Shown here: positions 21,485 to 33,500 of the stretch, one piece after another
Position numbering within the stretch: the first letter of the stretch is position 1
Layout of the letters: each line of letters begins with the position of its first letter
NCBI GenBank assembly: GCA_021927905.1
Contig: BLLK01000046.1
Coordinates: forward strand, 744,001 to 808,000
DNA length: 64,000 nt
Source: Chaetoceros tenuissimus
Lineage: Eukaryota; Bacillariophyta; Thalassiosirophyceae; Chaetocerotales; Chaetocerotaceae
Direction: 5' to 3'
Notes under the pieces: model-generated
What the model was told of the DNA's origin: nothing
The model's database searches: none
What the model saw: the letters and a program-made list of their open reading frames with translations, nothing else
Translations under genes and position numbers: made by a program

Positions 21485-22819
21485 ATGTCAAGAAGCAAGA
21501 GAATTGTAGTTGCTCTTTCTGGTGGTATTGATTCGTCAGTATCTGCCTCTCTCCTCAAGGCAATACCCAACACAAATCTAATAGGTTTACACATGTCGAA
21601 TTGGAATGCATCCGATGAATCATCAGGATCGACATATTGTGAACAATCAGAAAAGGATGCGGCAGATGCACAAACTGTTGCAGATCATTTAAGTATTGAT
21701 ATGAAAAGGGCAGAGTTCCAAAGTGAATACTGGCATGGAGTTTTTGAACCATTTTTAGAAGGTTTTGCACAAAACAAAACTATGAATCCTGACATTGGTT
21801 GTAATCGTATAGTCAAATTTGGAGCTATGAGGGAGTATGCTATGCAGAATTTACATGCTGATTATATTGCTACAGGGCATTACGCTAGGCTATGGCATAG
21901 GCGAAATGATTCCATATTAGGAAGTACAGTTGATCCTCCTGAATACCTTGAAGAAGCTCTTGGTATTGATGATGATTGGATATATGGTTGGGGTAAAGAT
22001 TCCAAGGATTCTTGCAATGATGTTTCTCCATTGTTGCTTGCAGGTGCAGACTTGACTAAAGATCAATCTTACTTTTTGTGTGGTGTTCATGGTGTTAAAT
22101 TTTCAAACGTTTTGTTTCCTCTAGGTCACTTGAATAAAAATATTCCCAATCAAAATGGTGATAGGACTGTTCGACAAATCGCTCAAGAGTATTCAAAATC
22201 AATTGCGCAAAAGAAGGAATCAATGGGAATATGTTTCATTGGAAAAAGGAATTTTGCTGATTTTATTTCGGAGTACCTTCCAGAAGAAGCTGTTCCTGGA
22301 GACTTTGTTGATATTGACACTGGCAAAGTTGTGGGGAGACACAAGGGAAATGCATTCTATACCATAGGACAGGGAGCGAAAATCTCAGGTGCTTCCTGTA
22401 AATGGTTTACTTGTTCAAAATCAAAGGACGGGGTTGTTTTCGTTTGTAACGATACACATCATCCGTCTTTGTACTCCAACGAATTGTATATTCGAAGAAA
22501 TGATTTCAATTGGATAGGAGGAGGCCTACCGCAGCATATAAAGCAAGGAAGTGGTCTTCATGCACTTTGTCGAACAAGACATTTGCAACCACTGATCCCA
22601 TGTTTAGTGGAATTGGTGGATGATAATCTTCTTAGGGTTAAATTCGATAGACCTGTTCGAGGAATCACAGAGGGCCAAACTGCATCCTTGTATGTAGGGA
22701 ATGGAATCGTATGTCTGGGCGGGGGGCAAATTCTGAAACAAGGACAGACTTATCATGAACTTGGTATTCCATTACCATCAAAATTGCATCCATCAGGTAA
22801 CAATGATCGATCTGTTTGA
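21485..22819 (+). CDS. tRNA-specific 2-thiouridylase (MnmA/MTU1)
   Basis: Adds sulfur to U34 of tRNA-Lys, -Glu and -Gln in organelles. 444 residues. The ATP-binding PP-loop VVALSGGIDSSVS is at residues 8-20. Catalytic Cys105 lies in DIGCNRIVKFGAM and the persulfide Cys250 in SMGICFIGKRNFADF; KDQSYFLCGV and HKGNAFYTIGQGAKI are family signatures; the C-terminal beta barrel ends with GQTASLYVGNGIVCLGGGQI. A 40-residue insert (residues about 145-180) between the tRNA-binding region and KDQSYF is longer than in bacteria. No clear presequence: the PP-loop starts at residue 8, so an undetected upstream exon or internal import signal is possible. One exon. Confidence 0.92.
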   Translation: MSRSKRIVVALSGGIDSSVSASLLKAIPNTNLIGLHMSNWNASDESSGSTYCEQSEKDAADAQTVADHLSIDMKRAEFQSEYWHGVFEPFLEGFAQNKTMNPDIGCNRIVKFGAMREYAMQNLHADYIATGHYARLWHRRNDSILGSTVDPPEYLEEALGIDDDWIYGWGKDSKDSCNDVSPLLLAGADLTKDQSYFLCGVHGVKFSNVLFPLGHLNKNIPNQNGDRTVRQIAQEYSKSIAQKKESMGICFIGKRNFADFISEYLPEEAVPGDFVDIDTGKVVGRHKGNAFYTIGQGAKISGASCKWFTCSKSKDGVVFVCNDTHHPSLYSNELYIRRNDFNWIGGGLPQHIKQGSGLHALCRTRHLQPLIPCLVELVDDNLLRVKFDRPVRGITEGQTASLYVGNGIVCLGGGQILKQGQTYHELGIPLPSKLHPSGNNDRSV

Positions 22820-22912
22820 TTTTTACCTAATTATTGTTTTCGAGTGTATAAATAGCTGTTGAATAAAATGAATCAAGTTAAAGTTAACTAATGTACACTA
22901 TCTACAGATGTT

Positions 22913-24137
22913 TCAATAAATGGATTTTTCCTTCATCATTGCACTCATGTCCTTCCTAATCTCTGCTTTGCAAGACTGAGGAGGCTCAAAGTCAAACATA
23001 TAATAGTCCAACACGAGGAATGAGCATAATCTCTTGATCGTAGTCTTAGACAAAAGATTGTTATCTCTAGGAAACATCCGAGACTTATTCTCATCATCTT
23101 TAAAGACTTTTGCTGGAGGGATGGAATAATCATATCGAAGGCCAACAAAATTCAACAGATCGGGCAGCTCGTGTAGATGTCCAACGATATCTACTCTAGG
23201 ATCAAAATTGAATGCATGACTTTCGTTGTCATAATGCAAGAGAAAGTTGGCTTGTGGCAATGAATGAGCAACGCAGTGACAAGTAGGACAAAATTGTATA
23301 TAATCCAGCCAACTTCCAATACGTTCATCTAAGGAAAGATCATCACGTTTTGGTAGCCACCTCTCTTTCAATCGTTCGCCACATTCGGCCCATCCGCTTA
23401 AAAAATGTTCTATAGGGTCTCGAACAGTTGCAACCAATTTTCTTTTGCCAATGCATCCGGAATCAATATGTTTATTTGTCCCTACTTGGTTCTGAACTGT
23501 GGTGCCTTTCATACCCAAGTGGAAATAAAGATTAGATTATTGTGGCACAAAGAACTAAGAAAACAGGAATGCCAAATATCCAAGAAAACTCACCACCATT
23601 TTTGAATATATGCCTATATGCGAACTCATCGTTGAGAGGTATCGCAAAGTAAGGTGTTTCTTTCGGACTATAAAGTATATGAGGTTTTCTCCTCCTTACA
23701 AAAGATAGAACTGCTCCTTTTGAATAATGGAATCGCCTATTTTGTACCGATGAAAGGAGCAGATTCTTTTCTCGCAATTCTCTGCTTGTGTTGTCCTCTT
23801 TCAAGGGTAATTCCTGAATGAAAAGGCAACGGCAGTAGCTGTATTCTAAAGACAAGAAAGCTACAAATAAAATGGAAAAGATAAACCCCGCTCTCAGCAT
23901 TTCAGATAGATAGATATTGAATAGCTTTTGCAGTGGATTGTAGAACTGTGATGGATGTGAACAATATGTCCCTTTGCTCCGTTTCTTGATTGATTTCATG
24001 TGGAAGAAGTCCATTTTGAGAAGCCTAATCACCCAGTTAGTCCGAAATTGATGAATTTGAACACCTGGAAGCGGTACGAAAATGAAATAGGGAATGTTTG
24101 CACGATCAATGATGTATGAAATACCTACGGTAGACAT
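22913..24137 (-). CDS. Sulfotransferase-like type II membrane protein
   Basis: Two exons, 24137-23594 and 23505-22913; the 88-base intron (GTGAGT donor, ATGAAAG acceptor) splits the PAPS-loop motif so that splicing rebuilds YRHIFKNGGTTVQNQVG in frame (378 residues). The second PAPS motif is VRDPIEHFLSGWAEC. A hydrophobic segment (GFIFSILFVAFLSLEYSY) near residue 87 fits a Golgi type II anchor. CPTCHC and two more Cys in the lumenal part may form disulfides. The fold family is the Golgi carbohydrate or protein-tyrosine sulfotransferase group; acceptor unknown. The first 80 residues precede the anchor and may include extra sequence; the internal ATG just before RAGFIF is an alternative start. 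Confidence 0.72.
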
Positions 24138-24496
24138 GTTTGTGCTGTCATAAAAAGACCAAAGTTTTTGATGGCACGCCTAAGAGCTACATAGTAAGAT
24201 GGGACTGGATGTATCCTTTTCTTTTGCGCACCTCTCCAGATTTTGTAGACTAAAGTAGTTTCCATTATTCAAATCACATTTTTACGCCCTAAGATAACAC
24301 CTGTTGAAGTCGAATAGTTGTAATAAGAAGATAATCTCCTGCCTAGCTCAAAACAAGTAGGAAGTATACGCTTGTATACTGTCTCTATTTAAATCAACGC
24401 AGGTAAAAAGACACTCGTCATATTTTTCAGTCTTGAGAAAAGTTCTATCCTATCAAAAAAACTAGTTGAAGTTGAGGAGAGCCTTGACAGCCAAAA
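24138..24496. other. Divergent intergenic region
   Basis: 359 bases between the sulfotransferase-like and C2-protein genes. No coding signal or clear motif. Confidence 0.4.
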
Positions 24497-27400
24497 ATGA
24501 GCAGCACAACAAAATCATTTGAAAATGAGCTTTATAGTTTGAAATATATTGGAGCTAGAGACTACGAGGTATCAAAGATTTCTCCACTTTCTTTGAAAAC
24601 ATTTCTGTCAGGGCGGTACTCGAAAGCATCTGTAATCCGAATTTCTCATAGAAACATGTATCAAACCATGAATAATAACGAGAAAGGTGCACAGAAGAAA
24701 CCTCCTGTATTTGACGTGGATGATCTTGAATCAGGGAGTGTCATTTCGATTGAAGCTTACAAATATAGCACAGATAGAAAGCCATTCATATGTTTGTACT
24801 TGTCCAAGGTAGAAATCATCTTGAAGAACTCAAATGAAATTGAAGTTCAAGCAAAAGATGGCTCATTCAAGCATATTTTTGAGTTTTCTTCACCTGAAGT
24901 TTTATCGGAATTCAGTTTATTTTGCAAAAAGGCAACACAACGACTTATTAGTGTTGCCTCAAAGTCAATTCTGAGAAAACATGGTGATGTTGAGAATGGA
25001 GGCATTTCTTTGCTCGCGTTGAAGCCAGTATTTCTAATTGAAATCGTATCTGTTTCGGGGATGGCAAAGCGTGATTGTCGTGTAGACATATTTGCGCAGG
25101 GGTCAAAGATACATTCAACTGACATTGTAAAGCAAGACCTGGATCCCGTGTTCACTGTGGAATCGTCCGCATTTTTTCTCTATCAGTTTAGTCTAGAAGA
25201 TTACTACCATGCTGAATTATTGGCAGAAGTAAGAACTGTGGATGGCACTACAAAAGTAGGGTCGACAATGATTCCTTTATCAAAACTTTTCGGAGGAAAC
25301 GGTGAAAGGGTAGAACTTAGTCTTCTTGACACAAATGGAAAATTGAGTGATCGCGTGCTTGCTATGAGAGGTAGACGTGCAACAAAATCAGACAAAGAGT
25401 TTATGCGAAGCAAGGACGCCATCACAAACCGAAAAGAAAATTTCGAGAGTGTCATCACTCCATATCGTTTGAAAAAGCCAGCAATCTTTCAACGAAAGCA
25501 AAAGTTAATTAACAATGTTCAACATTTTCTTGCGCTTCCTGAAGATGAGGAGAAGGGAGAACAATGGTTTACAGAAGAACAACTTGTTTTCTTAATTGAT
25601 GCACCGTCAACAAATTGGACAATTATTTACAACAATAAAGGAACTCTAGGGAAGCTATTCATAGAAATCTTATCGTGTGATGATCTCGAAGCTTATTCTT
25701 TGTTAAACAACCCAAGGAAAGGAAATCCGTTTGTCACAATAGTTCTGGAAGTAAGTTTACACATGATGTTTTTATGTATCTGTAAATACTATATGACCCA
25801 TGCTGATTCCATTTTTCATCATAGGATTCCATCTGTACAACAGATGCTATACCAGACTGTCGTAACCCTCGCTTTGCACCATGGTCTAAGAGAGCGTTCA
25901 AAATGAATATAGAGCATTCATCGTCACCACTCTACATAGGTGTACATGATTGGCATCCAAATACAAACAGTAAACACATACCCTATGGGCGAACAGCTAT
26001 ACATCTTGATGGTTTTCATTCAGGAGTTGAGTATTCATTAGTGTATAATCTCCACACATCTGGGCACACTGCTGATAGAAAGCCAAAAGGAAAGATTAGA
26101 ATCAGACTGCAGGTACAATGGAACGACGAGCGGAAGGCTTTCTTTGATTCCTTGAGCCCGCCTAATTCGGACACAACGATTTTCGTGGATGATAAAAAAG
26201 ATCTTGCCCATTCACATTTCACAGTTCACGGTGACGTAGACTTCAGAAAATACAACATTGATCGAATATATGATTCCATTGATGAAATTTACTCCTACCA
26301 TCATTACGTCCACACAGCTCAAGCTTCGATTAAGTCCATTTTGTTCTGGAAATCGACTCATACAGTATCCCTGTGTGGAAAACAAATTGGTATTCCGTTG
26401 CGATCGATGGTAGCCCTTCTCGCTGCGAATATTCTCGTCGAATTGCCACAATACACTATGTCAGCCATCTTTGGATTCCTGGGTTGGCTCATGATAGACT
26501 TACTGGCTTTGCGTCGCGAAACTCCTTCGCTATGGAAACCACCTACATATAACAACCTTCTTAAATTCGCATATAGTGGCAAATTTGAAAATAATGAAAT
26601 ATCAAGTAATGAAAATTTCGAGCAGTTCTCATCTTTTGTGGAAGAGAGACAAAGGGTAATTCAAGAAAGAGAAGAAATCACAGAAAAATACTTTAAAGAA
26701 CAAGAGGAAGAAGCTCAAAGACAGGAAGTCTTGGAAAAAGAGTGGAACGATGGACTTTATGTGAAAAAGGAAAAATTCAAGCTGGATCCTACACTTCTTG
26801 TCAAAGATACGTTTTATCCTTTGCAGCTGTTTCTAGTCGATTTGACTGCAGTGCTACGATTTGTTCATAGAATTCTTACTTGGGATCACACAGCAATGGC
26901 GTTCACTTTGACTTCCTCTTTCTTTCTTTTGTCGATAGTTTGTGCACTGCTTCAATACTTTGGAATTTGGGTTTGGATCTTTCGAATATTGGTATGGATC
27001 TTCCTAGGTCCATGGAACTACTTCTTGAATTATATTGACAATATGTCTGAGGAAGAGTATGATATTTTCAAATCAAAAGTTTCCAAGAGAGCTCGTGAAA
27101 GACTCCACACTTACACAAAATGGAAAACAAGTCGTGAAGAAAAGATCAAAGCATTAGCAATGAAGAGGTACTTCTTCGGAACTTTTGGACTACAAATCCC
27201 TGAATCCTTCTTCCGACCAGAACGGTATGAAGCAGAGCCTCTTTTGGAATCTTATGCAACTTTGTCTAAGAATGAAAATATCAACGATGTTGTTGCTAAT
27301 AATAGAAATACAACAAACATAATGAGTCAAGGAAATGGGTGAGTGATATCTATCGATGTAGTTTAGTACACTTTTCATTTATTCTCACAAATATGTTTTA

Positions 27401-27579
27401 GAATCAATGGGGGAAACATGATTCCTAATACTTACCTAGATTTTAAGAAAAATGACAAGACATTTTATAGATCAATTTCTATTGATCATGATGCGATCGA
27501 TGCATACAAACTCAGCGAAGAGGTGGATAGTGATGATGAATTCCCGTCAGAAAGGACGCCACTGACCAAGAAATTGTAA
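24497..27579 (+). CDS. C2-domain membrane protein, MCTP-like
   Basis: Three exons, 24497-25750, 25825-27338 and 27402-27579; all joins keep frame and give 981 residues. Residues about 50-155 resemble a PH/GRAM fold (SVISIEAYKYSTDRKPFICL, KHIFEFSSPEVLSEF). A divergent C2 fold follows (VFLIEIVSVSGMAKRDCRVD), then a clearer C2 at about 390-500 (GKLFIEILSCDDLEAYSL, NPFVTIVLEDSIC, NPRFAPWSKRAFKM, YIGVHDW). Hydrophobic segments near 605-640 and a pair near 780-825 (FTLTSSFFLLSIVCALLQYF) fit the C-terminal reticulon-like anchors of MCTP proteins. Such proteins tether ER to other membranes. Few acidic Ca-binding residues are visible, so lipid binding may be Ca-independent. Confidence 0.72.
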
Positions 27580-27657
27580 AATGTAATATTTGTAACAGGG
27601 AAATCCAATAGTAATTATACAAGTATGTATTTACGTGATATTTTATACTGGTATAGA

Positions 27658-28470
27658 CTATTCCTTTTCAGGTTCTTGGAAAGCTGCTCCTGCTGCACTA
27701 CCAATCATTAGTATACCTAGAGCAGGCTGTACCACAGGCTCAAAGATTCCATTGAAAGCAATCTGTACAGTGTCATCCTTAATAACATAACTACAGAAGA
27801 TGCCGGCAAGGAACCATGCTAATAAAGCACATACTACAAAGAAATCAATTGTCACAATAGTTGAAATGACACTTTTGATGGCACTAGGAATAGATGGTCC
27901 ATCCGCTTCACTTTTGTCTTCCGCTTCCTTTGCTCTCATCCTTTTCGCATCTGCTAGTAATGCTTCCAAGGAGCTATCTCCTGTGGCTGAAGTTCCAACT
28001 ATGACTTCATTATTGTCCTCATCTTCGTAATAATATTCATACTCTTCATCGTCATCCAAATCTTCGTCATCTTCGTCATCATATTCTTCTATACTTTGAG
28101 ACTTTGTTTCGTCTTCTACTGCCTCCTCTGGTGTCTTTCCAGCAACCAAATCTCTGATATCTTGTACCTTCACTGTGACAGGTTCAGGCTTCGATGTGGA
28201 TACATTTACTGTTGATGGCTCTTCTACCTTTTCCGATTCTTCCTTTGCTTCTACATTTTTACCGTCTTTACGCTTACGCCGTCTTCTTGGTTGACTAGTA
28301 TCATCATTAGTTGATGACATGGATAGCGCAACTCTCTTCTGAAGTACTGTATTCTTGGACGAGATGGAAGCTGTCGATCCGGCAGTGAAGGATGTTGCAC
28401 TGAACAATTGAGTCGAGAAGCAAGCCACATGCTGTACTATTAGTGCTAAAAATATTGTTGTCTTCATCAT
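27658..28470 (-). CDS. Plastid-targeted membrane protein, acidic, unknown function
   Basis: About 270 residues from the ATG at 28470 (another ATG lies 18 bases upstream at 28488). A signal peptide ends in HVACFSTQ, a Cys-Phe variant of the plastid motif, followed by a Ser/Thr-rich transit region. The middle is charged: PRRRRKRKDGK, then a long Asp/Glu/Tyr run near residues 130-155. The C-terminus has two hydrophobic segments (IVTIDFFVVCALLAWFLAGI and VVQPALGILMIGSAAGAAF). No family recognised. Its 3' end is 79 bases from the convergent C2-protein gene. Confidence 0.65.
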   Translation of the reverse strand: MMKTTIFLALIVQHVACFSTQLFSATSFTAGSTASISSKNTVLQKRVALSMSSTNDDTSQPRRRRKRKDGKNVEAKEESEKVEEPSTVNVSTSKPEPVTVKVQDIRDLVAGKTPEEAVEDETKSQSIEEYDDEDDEDLDDDEEYEYYYEDEDNNEVIVGTSATGDSSLEALLADAKRMRAKEAEDKSEADGPSIPSAIKSVISTIVTIDFFVVCALLAWFLAGIFCSYVIKDDTVQIAFNGIFEPVVQPALGILMIGSAAGAAFQEPEKE

Positions 28471-28847
28471 TTCTATTCTAAGTATCACCTTTAGATATCA
28501 AAATGATGTTGGAATTTAACTAATTGTTAGATATGAAAGTGTCGAATTAGTGATGTGTTTTGTGTTGAAGTAATAATCTCAAAGTTTTACGTATCTTCGC
28601 CCCAAACCGTGATGGGAAAGGATTTATTAAATACTTTTGATATGGTTGTAATTTGTCCCTCTTTTGCCGGCGGAGGATCTGAGGCTCTGTTGGCTACGAT
28701 TGCTTGCTAGCTAACAGAATACGTCGAGAACCATTGAAAGTCAATCATAGTTTTCGTTTTTTGGAATTTCTTTCACTCAATTGCATTCAATGCTTTATTG
28801 AGATTAGATATAGAAGACTATCAGAAAGCATCGAGATATCAGCTACC
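28471..28847. other. Divergent intergenic region
   Basis: About 377 bases between the plastid protein gene and the helicase. An open frame upstream of the helicase start has no ATG support as coding. Nothing else seen. Confidence 0.4.
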
Positions 28848-30459
28848 ATGGCCAAAGATAAATCTATTCGCAAGTCCAAAAAGGACAAGAAGGAAAAGAA
28901 GTCAAAGAAGGAGCCAAAGGTTGAAGAACCTGTAGAAGAAATTGAGACTGAAAATAATGAGACTGCGGAACAAGAACAAGAGGAAGAAGTAGAAGATGAA
29001 ATCATTACAAAGGATACATTTGAATCACTTGGAGTTAATGAAGAAATCTGTAAAGCGACAAAGTCTGTAGGTTGGGAATATGCATCTCGTATTCAAAAAG
29101 AGACATTGCCACATGCTCTTGCTGGACGTGATATCATCGGGCTTGCCGAAACTGGATCAGGAAAAACTGGTTCTTTTGTCATTCCTATTCTCCAAGCGTT
29201 GCTTGAAAATCCACAGAGAGGTGCTGTATTTGCTGTTATTCTTGCACCTACAAGAGAGCTTGCATTTCAAATTCATGAGAATGCTGCTGCTCTAGGAGGA
29301 ACAATTGGTGCAAATTGTGTATGTATTGTTGGAGGAGTCGATAATGCATCCCAGAGTATCGCATTAGCTAGAAATCCTCATATTATCACTGCAACTCCTG
29401 GTAGATTGGTGGATCATCTTACTAATACAAAGGGATTTCATTTGAGAAAACTCAAGTATTTGGTAATGGACGAAGCAGATCGTATGCTTTCGTAAGTTTC
29501 TTGATTTTTGTATCACATTTAAGTTTTTCTTTCAATGGATAACACTAACTTTTCATTATAGCATGGACTTTGAGCAAGAACTCAATCAAATTTTGGAGGT
29601 GGTTCCAGATTCAAGTGAGGGAAGACGCACAATGCTTTTCAGTGCAACGATGACATCAAAGGTACAAAAGCTTCAGAGGGCATCTCTTTCTGATCCAGTA
29701 AGAATTGAGGTCGCGACAAAATTCCAAACTCCAAAGAAATTGCTTCAATCATATCTATTCATTCCTGCAAAGTATAAGGATGTTTACCTTACATATCTCA
29801 TCAATGAACATGCTGGAAAGTCAATTTTGGTGTTCGGAGCTACCTGTAATAACGTTCAACGATTAGCACTTATGCTGCGAAACTTGGGATTTCCAGCTGT
29901 ATGTTTACATGGACAAATGTCGCAACCTAAGCGTCTTGGGGCTTTGACAAAATTCAAATCTGGAGGAAGGGAAATTCTTATTTGTACTGACGTTGCATCC
30001 AGAGGTTTGGATATCCCATCTGTAGATGTGGTCATTAACTTTGACCTTCCTGGACATGGAAAGGATTACATTCATAGAGTTGGAAGAACCGCTCGTGCGG
30101 GCCGTTCGGGAAAAGCAATAGCAATGGTGACTCAATATGATGTAGAAGTCTATCAACGGTTGGAAACTCTCTTGGGAAAGAAACTTCCTGAATACAAACT
30201 TGACGAAGAGACAGTATTGATATTGCACGAAAGAGTTAGTGAAGCGCAGAGAATGGCTACACGTGAACTTAAAGAACAACTGGCTTCAAGTAAAGGAAGA
30301 AAACGTGGAAAGAGGGGTAGAGAAGAAACTGGAGATGAAGGAGTTCAGGATGTTATTGAAAATGAACTTCGAAAGGGCTACGCTGGAGGCAGTGGAGGTA
30401 GAGGAGGTGCACTTCATAATCAACGCGGTAACAAAAAAAGGAAAGGTGGTAGAAGATAG
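28848..30459 (+). CDS. DEAD-box RNA helicase, DDX47/Rrp3-like
   Basis: Nucleolar helicase for 18S rRNA processing. Exons 28848-29491 and 29562-30459, intron of 70 bases, join in RMLS/MDFEQE; 513 residues. The start is taken at ACCATGGCC (28848), giving [15 protein letters not shown]; the longer open frame upstream is not conserved. All motifs are present: [18 protein letters not shown] (Q region), [69 protein letters not shown]. Basic tails at both ends fit nucleolar location; the C-terminus has a Gly-rich RGG-like stretch ([10 protein letters not shown]). Converges with the DAG kinase, 83 bases apart. Confidence 0.94.
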
Positions 30460-30542
30460 AGATTGTAAGGATAAACTCTTTGTATAGAATAGTCATAGTC
30501 ATGTGTTATGAAATGTTTTAGTTTTACATTGTATTCATGGAA

Positions 30543-33500
30543 TTATTCAAAAGAAGATACTGTTGGGAATCTATGGGTGGACGCGATTCTCTTCTTCACA
30601 GATGCGAATACAGTTTCTTGTGTTTTATTCCTTCGGTCGCGTGTCTTTTTCTCTATCCGTTTACTGAATTCTTTCATCAATGTAACATGTGAGTTTCTGT
30701 CAATAATTTTCTTGTCTTCGGCCCATTCCAACAAGTTTGCGACTTCGGTCTCTATTCCTCCACCCTCTTCAAGAGCACGATGGAGCATCATTGCAGGATC
30801 TTTCTGACGTTCTATTGTGAGTACTCCGCTTTGCTGTTTCCAAGGTTCACCATCAACTTGAACTGCAGTCCCCTTCTTCATTTTGATGGTTACTTTGCTA
30901 CATTGACATAATCTTTGTGCATTGGATAATCCTACACGAATCTGACCTAGATTGAAGTTTCCGCGGTGTGTGATTACATCTAGCTTTCCGTCTTGGCAAC
31001 TACTAGGTGCTGTACACTGCGTTATCCTCTCAAGAGTTTCTTCCTTAGTTTCAGCAGTATCTTCGATTGTACCATCCCCAGTAATACTATCACTGTCATC
31101 ATATGAAAATATTCGCTTGCGCTTTCCGAAACTATCTCCATTGGGATCAGTGGAATCAAAGTCGCCTTCACTATACCGGCGTTCCCGAGGTCGACGGTAA
31201 GATTTCTTCATGGGGACACCTCGAGTCCACAGAGGTACTCCTCCAAGGTAAGAGTCGATGTTTAGAAAAATAAGTCCTTGTGAGTCTTTGGGAATGGGAA
31301 CTTCTACTCCATCTGCTTCAAGAACGATTTGATTTGGAAGATCTGAACAAGTTGCCTTGATGGCGTCTTCTGCTCCAAAGAGAGCATACCACACTTTGTT
31401 CACCGCTCTTGAGAAGAACATATTGGGACTGTTCTCACGTAGATTGTGAACTTGCAATGCAGAAACGGCATCCATACCTATACTCATGTAGTTGATGAAA
31501 GGTTTTGATTCTTTCTTCCTGGATTTGGGATTTTTCTTTTTACGACTTTCCATGGTAAGAGTCCATCTGTCGAGAAGAGATATATAAGATTCCTTAACTT
31601 GATCCAGAATCATTAAGAGAGACTCATTCGCATATCCTGCTCCCCATCCGTGAATTCGAGCAAGATCGTTACCTGTTCCCAAAGGTAGAATAGCAATAGG
31701 TGGCCATCTGTCGAGTTTCATCTTATCTAATGTCGATATAATCCAACTGACTGTTCCATCACCACCGCATACCAAGATTCTTAATCTAGTGAATACAGAA
31801 AAACTTTGAAGAATCTTTTCTGGGCCGCCATCAGCAAGATCCCAAACTTGTATTGGATTCAATAAACTTCGTAGTTGGGTCTTCAGGATTGGTCCCTGTT
31901 GAGATCCTGACCTTGTATTGACGAATACCAATAGAGGCGTGTCCCGAGGATCCTCCAAGAACTGATCACCAAGGATGTAACCCTCCCGATCTGGCATCGG
32001 AGCTAACCTCTCTAATTGCCTTATCGAAGCATCATTGGCCGCCGAGTCAAAATAAACCATCTCGTCCATAGATCGTGATTGCACATCTGAGATGTCGTTC
32101 TCGTCTGTTGGTGCCTGAGCTTGGTCAGCTGGTTGTATGACTGCTTTCTTTGGTGCCGAACGATATTTCTCCAAATTGTCCTTCTTTTTGTTGATTGAAA
32201 AAGATGTATTCCTTCGTGGTAATGATGGAATGTTTAATGAAGAATCAAGTGACTTTGGTGAAGGCTCGTGTTGACTTTTCGATTTTGGTTGTGGGCTTTG
32301 GCTTAGTTCAATAGCATCTCCATATTTGTTGGGCGAGTCCACATAATTTCCAAAGAAAGTATTTTGTTTTGACCGTATGGGACTAAGACCATTCACTTGT
32401 GGTTTCGATTGTTCTTCGTCAAGTGGTATCCAATTATTTTCGTCGATGTCGTCTTCTGGTAATTCCTCCAATGAGTTTCCGCAAGAAATGTCAAAACTAT
32501 CATCATATACAGTACTCTGGTTTCTTAGAGGTGAAGGTTTGATCATAGCTTTTTCACGCAATTTGTTAAGCTCGTGATCATCAGCAGTATGGAATTTCTC
32601 TCTAGTACGTTTTTCTTGTACAATACTCATGTCAATACTAGCATTCTGCGAGACTGAAGGCAACTTGTCGACAGTATCAGAATCTTCATTGTCATGATCC
32701 TTTGAAATATTTGAGCTTAAATTCTGCGAAGGTTGCATTTGTGAAATACTTCCAGCAACACTTCCCTCTTTACTAATCAAACTTCTTCTACTTCCTGTAC
32801 TGGCTACAGTATTGTCGTCATCATCGTCATCGTCATCTTCAGGTACATTGAAGCCCCATATTTTGAACCATCTATACTGCAACGCTTTGAATATTCGAAT
32901 ACTAAAGTGAAGAGTATATCCAACATAGTCCAATGAAATAATTTTGTGGAATACATTGACAACTTTCATCCATACATCCACAGTGTTTATTGCAATATCT
33001 TTCTGTTGCGATGACTGTATCTTTTTCGGATCCAGCAATTTACACTCTGGAGGAAGCACCAACTTTCTATATTCTGAATATCGTATTGTCCTCTGATAGG
33101 TATTTACAAATCTTTCATGCTCGGTATAGAACTTCTCCTCTTGTTGAATTTGCGACGCATCGTCGTCCATGACATCATCTTCATCCCAAGCTCCCCAGAT
33201 GAAACCTGTAAAATTATCAGGACAAATGACAGAATCAGTTGTTGACCGTTCAATTCGTCCAGCAGTATAACTTTTCGATTTACGAATAGGTGTTTCGGCA
33301 TTCAATAATTCCTCTTGCGATCTGAGACTTGAACTACTACTACTAGGTGGAAATGGAATAATCACTTGTAAAAGCTTCTTGACATTTTTCCTAGGTTTTG
33401 ATTGTCTCGAAAGTAAAAACAGAGAAACAAGAAGTAATCCTGCAAATACTAGGATTTGTTCCGTGCCTATTACAAAGTTGTCCGACATTGCATCTCTTGC

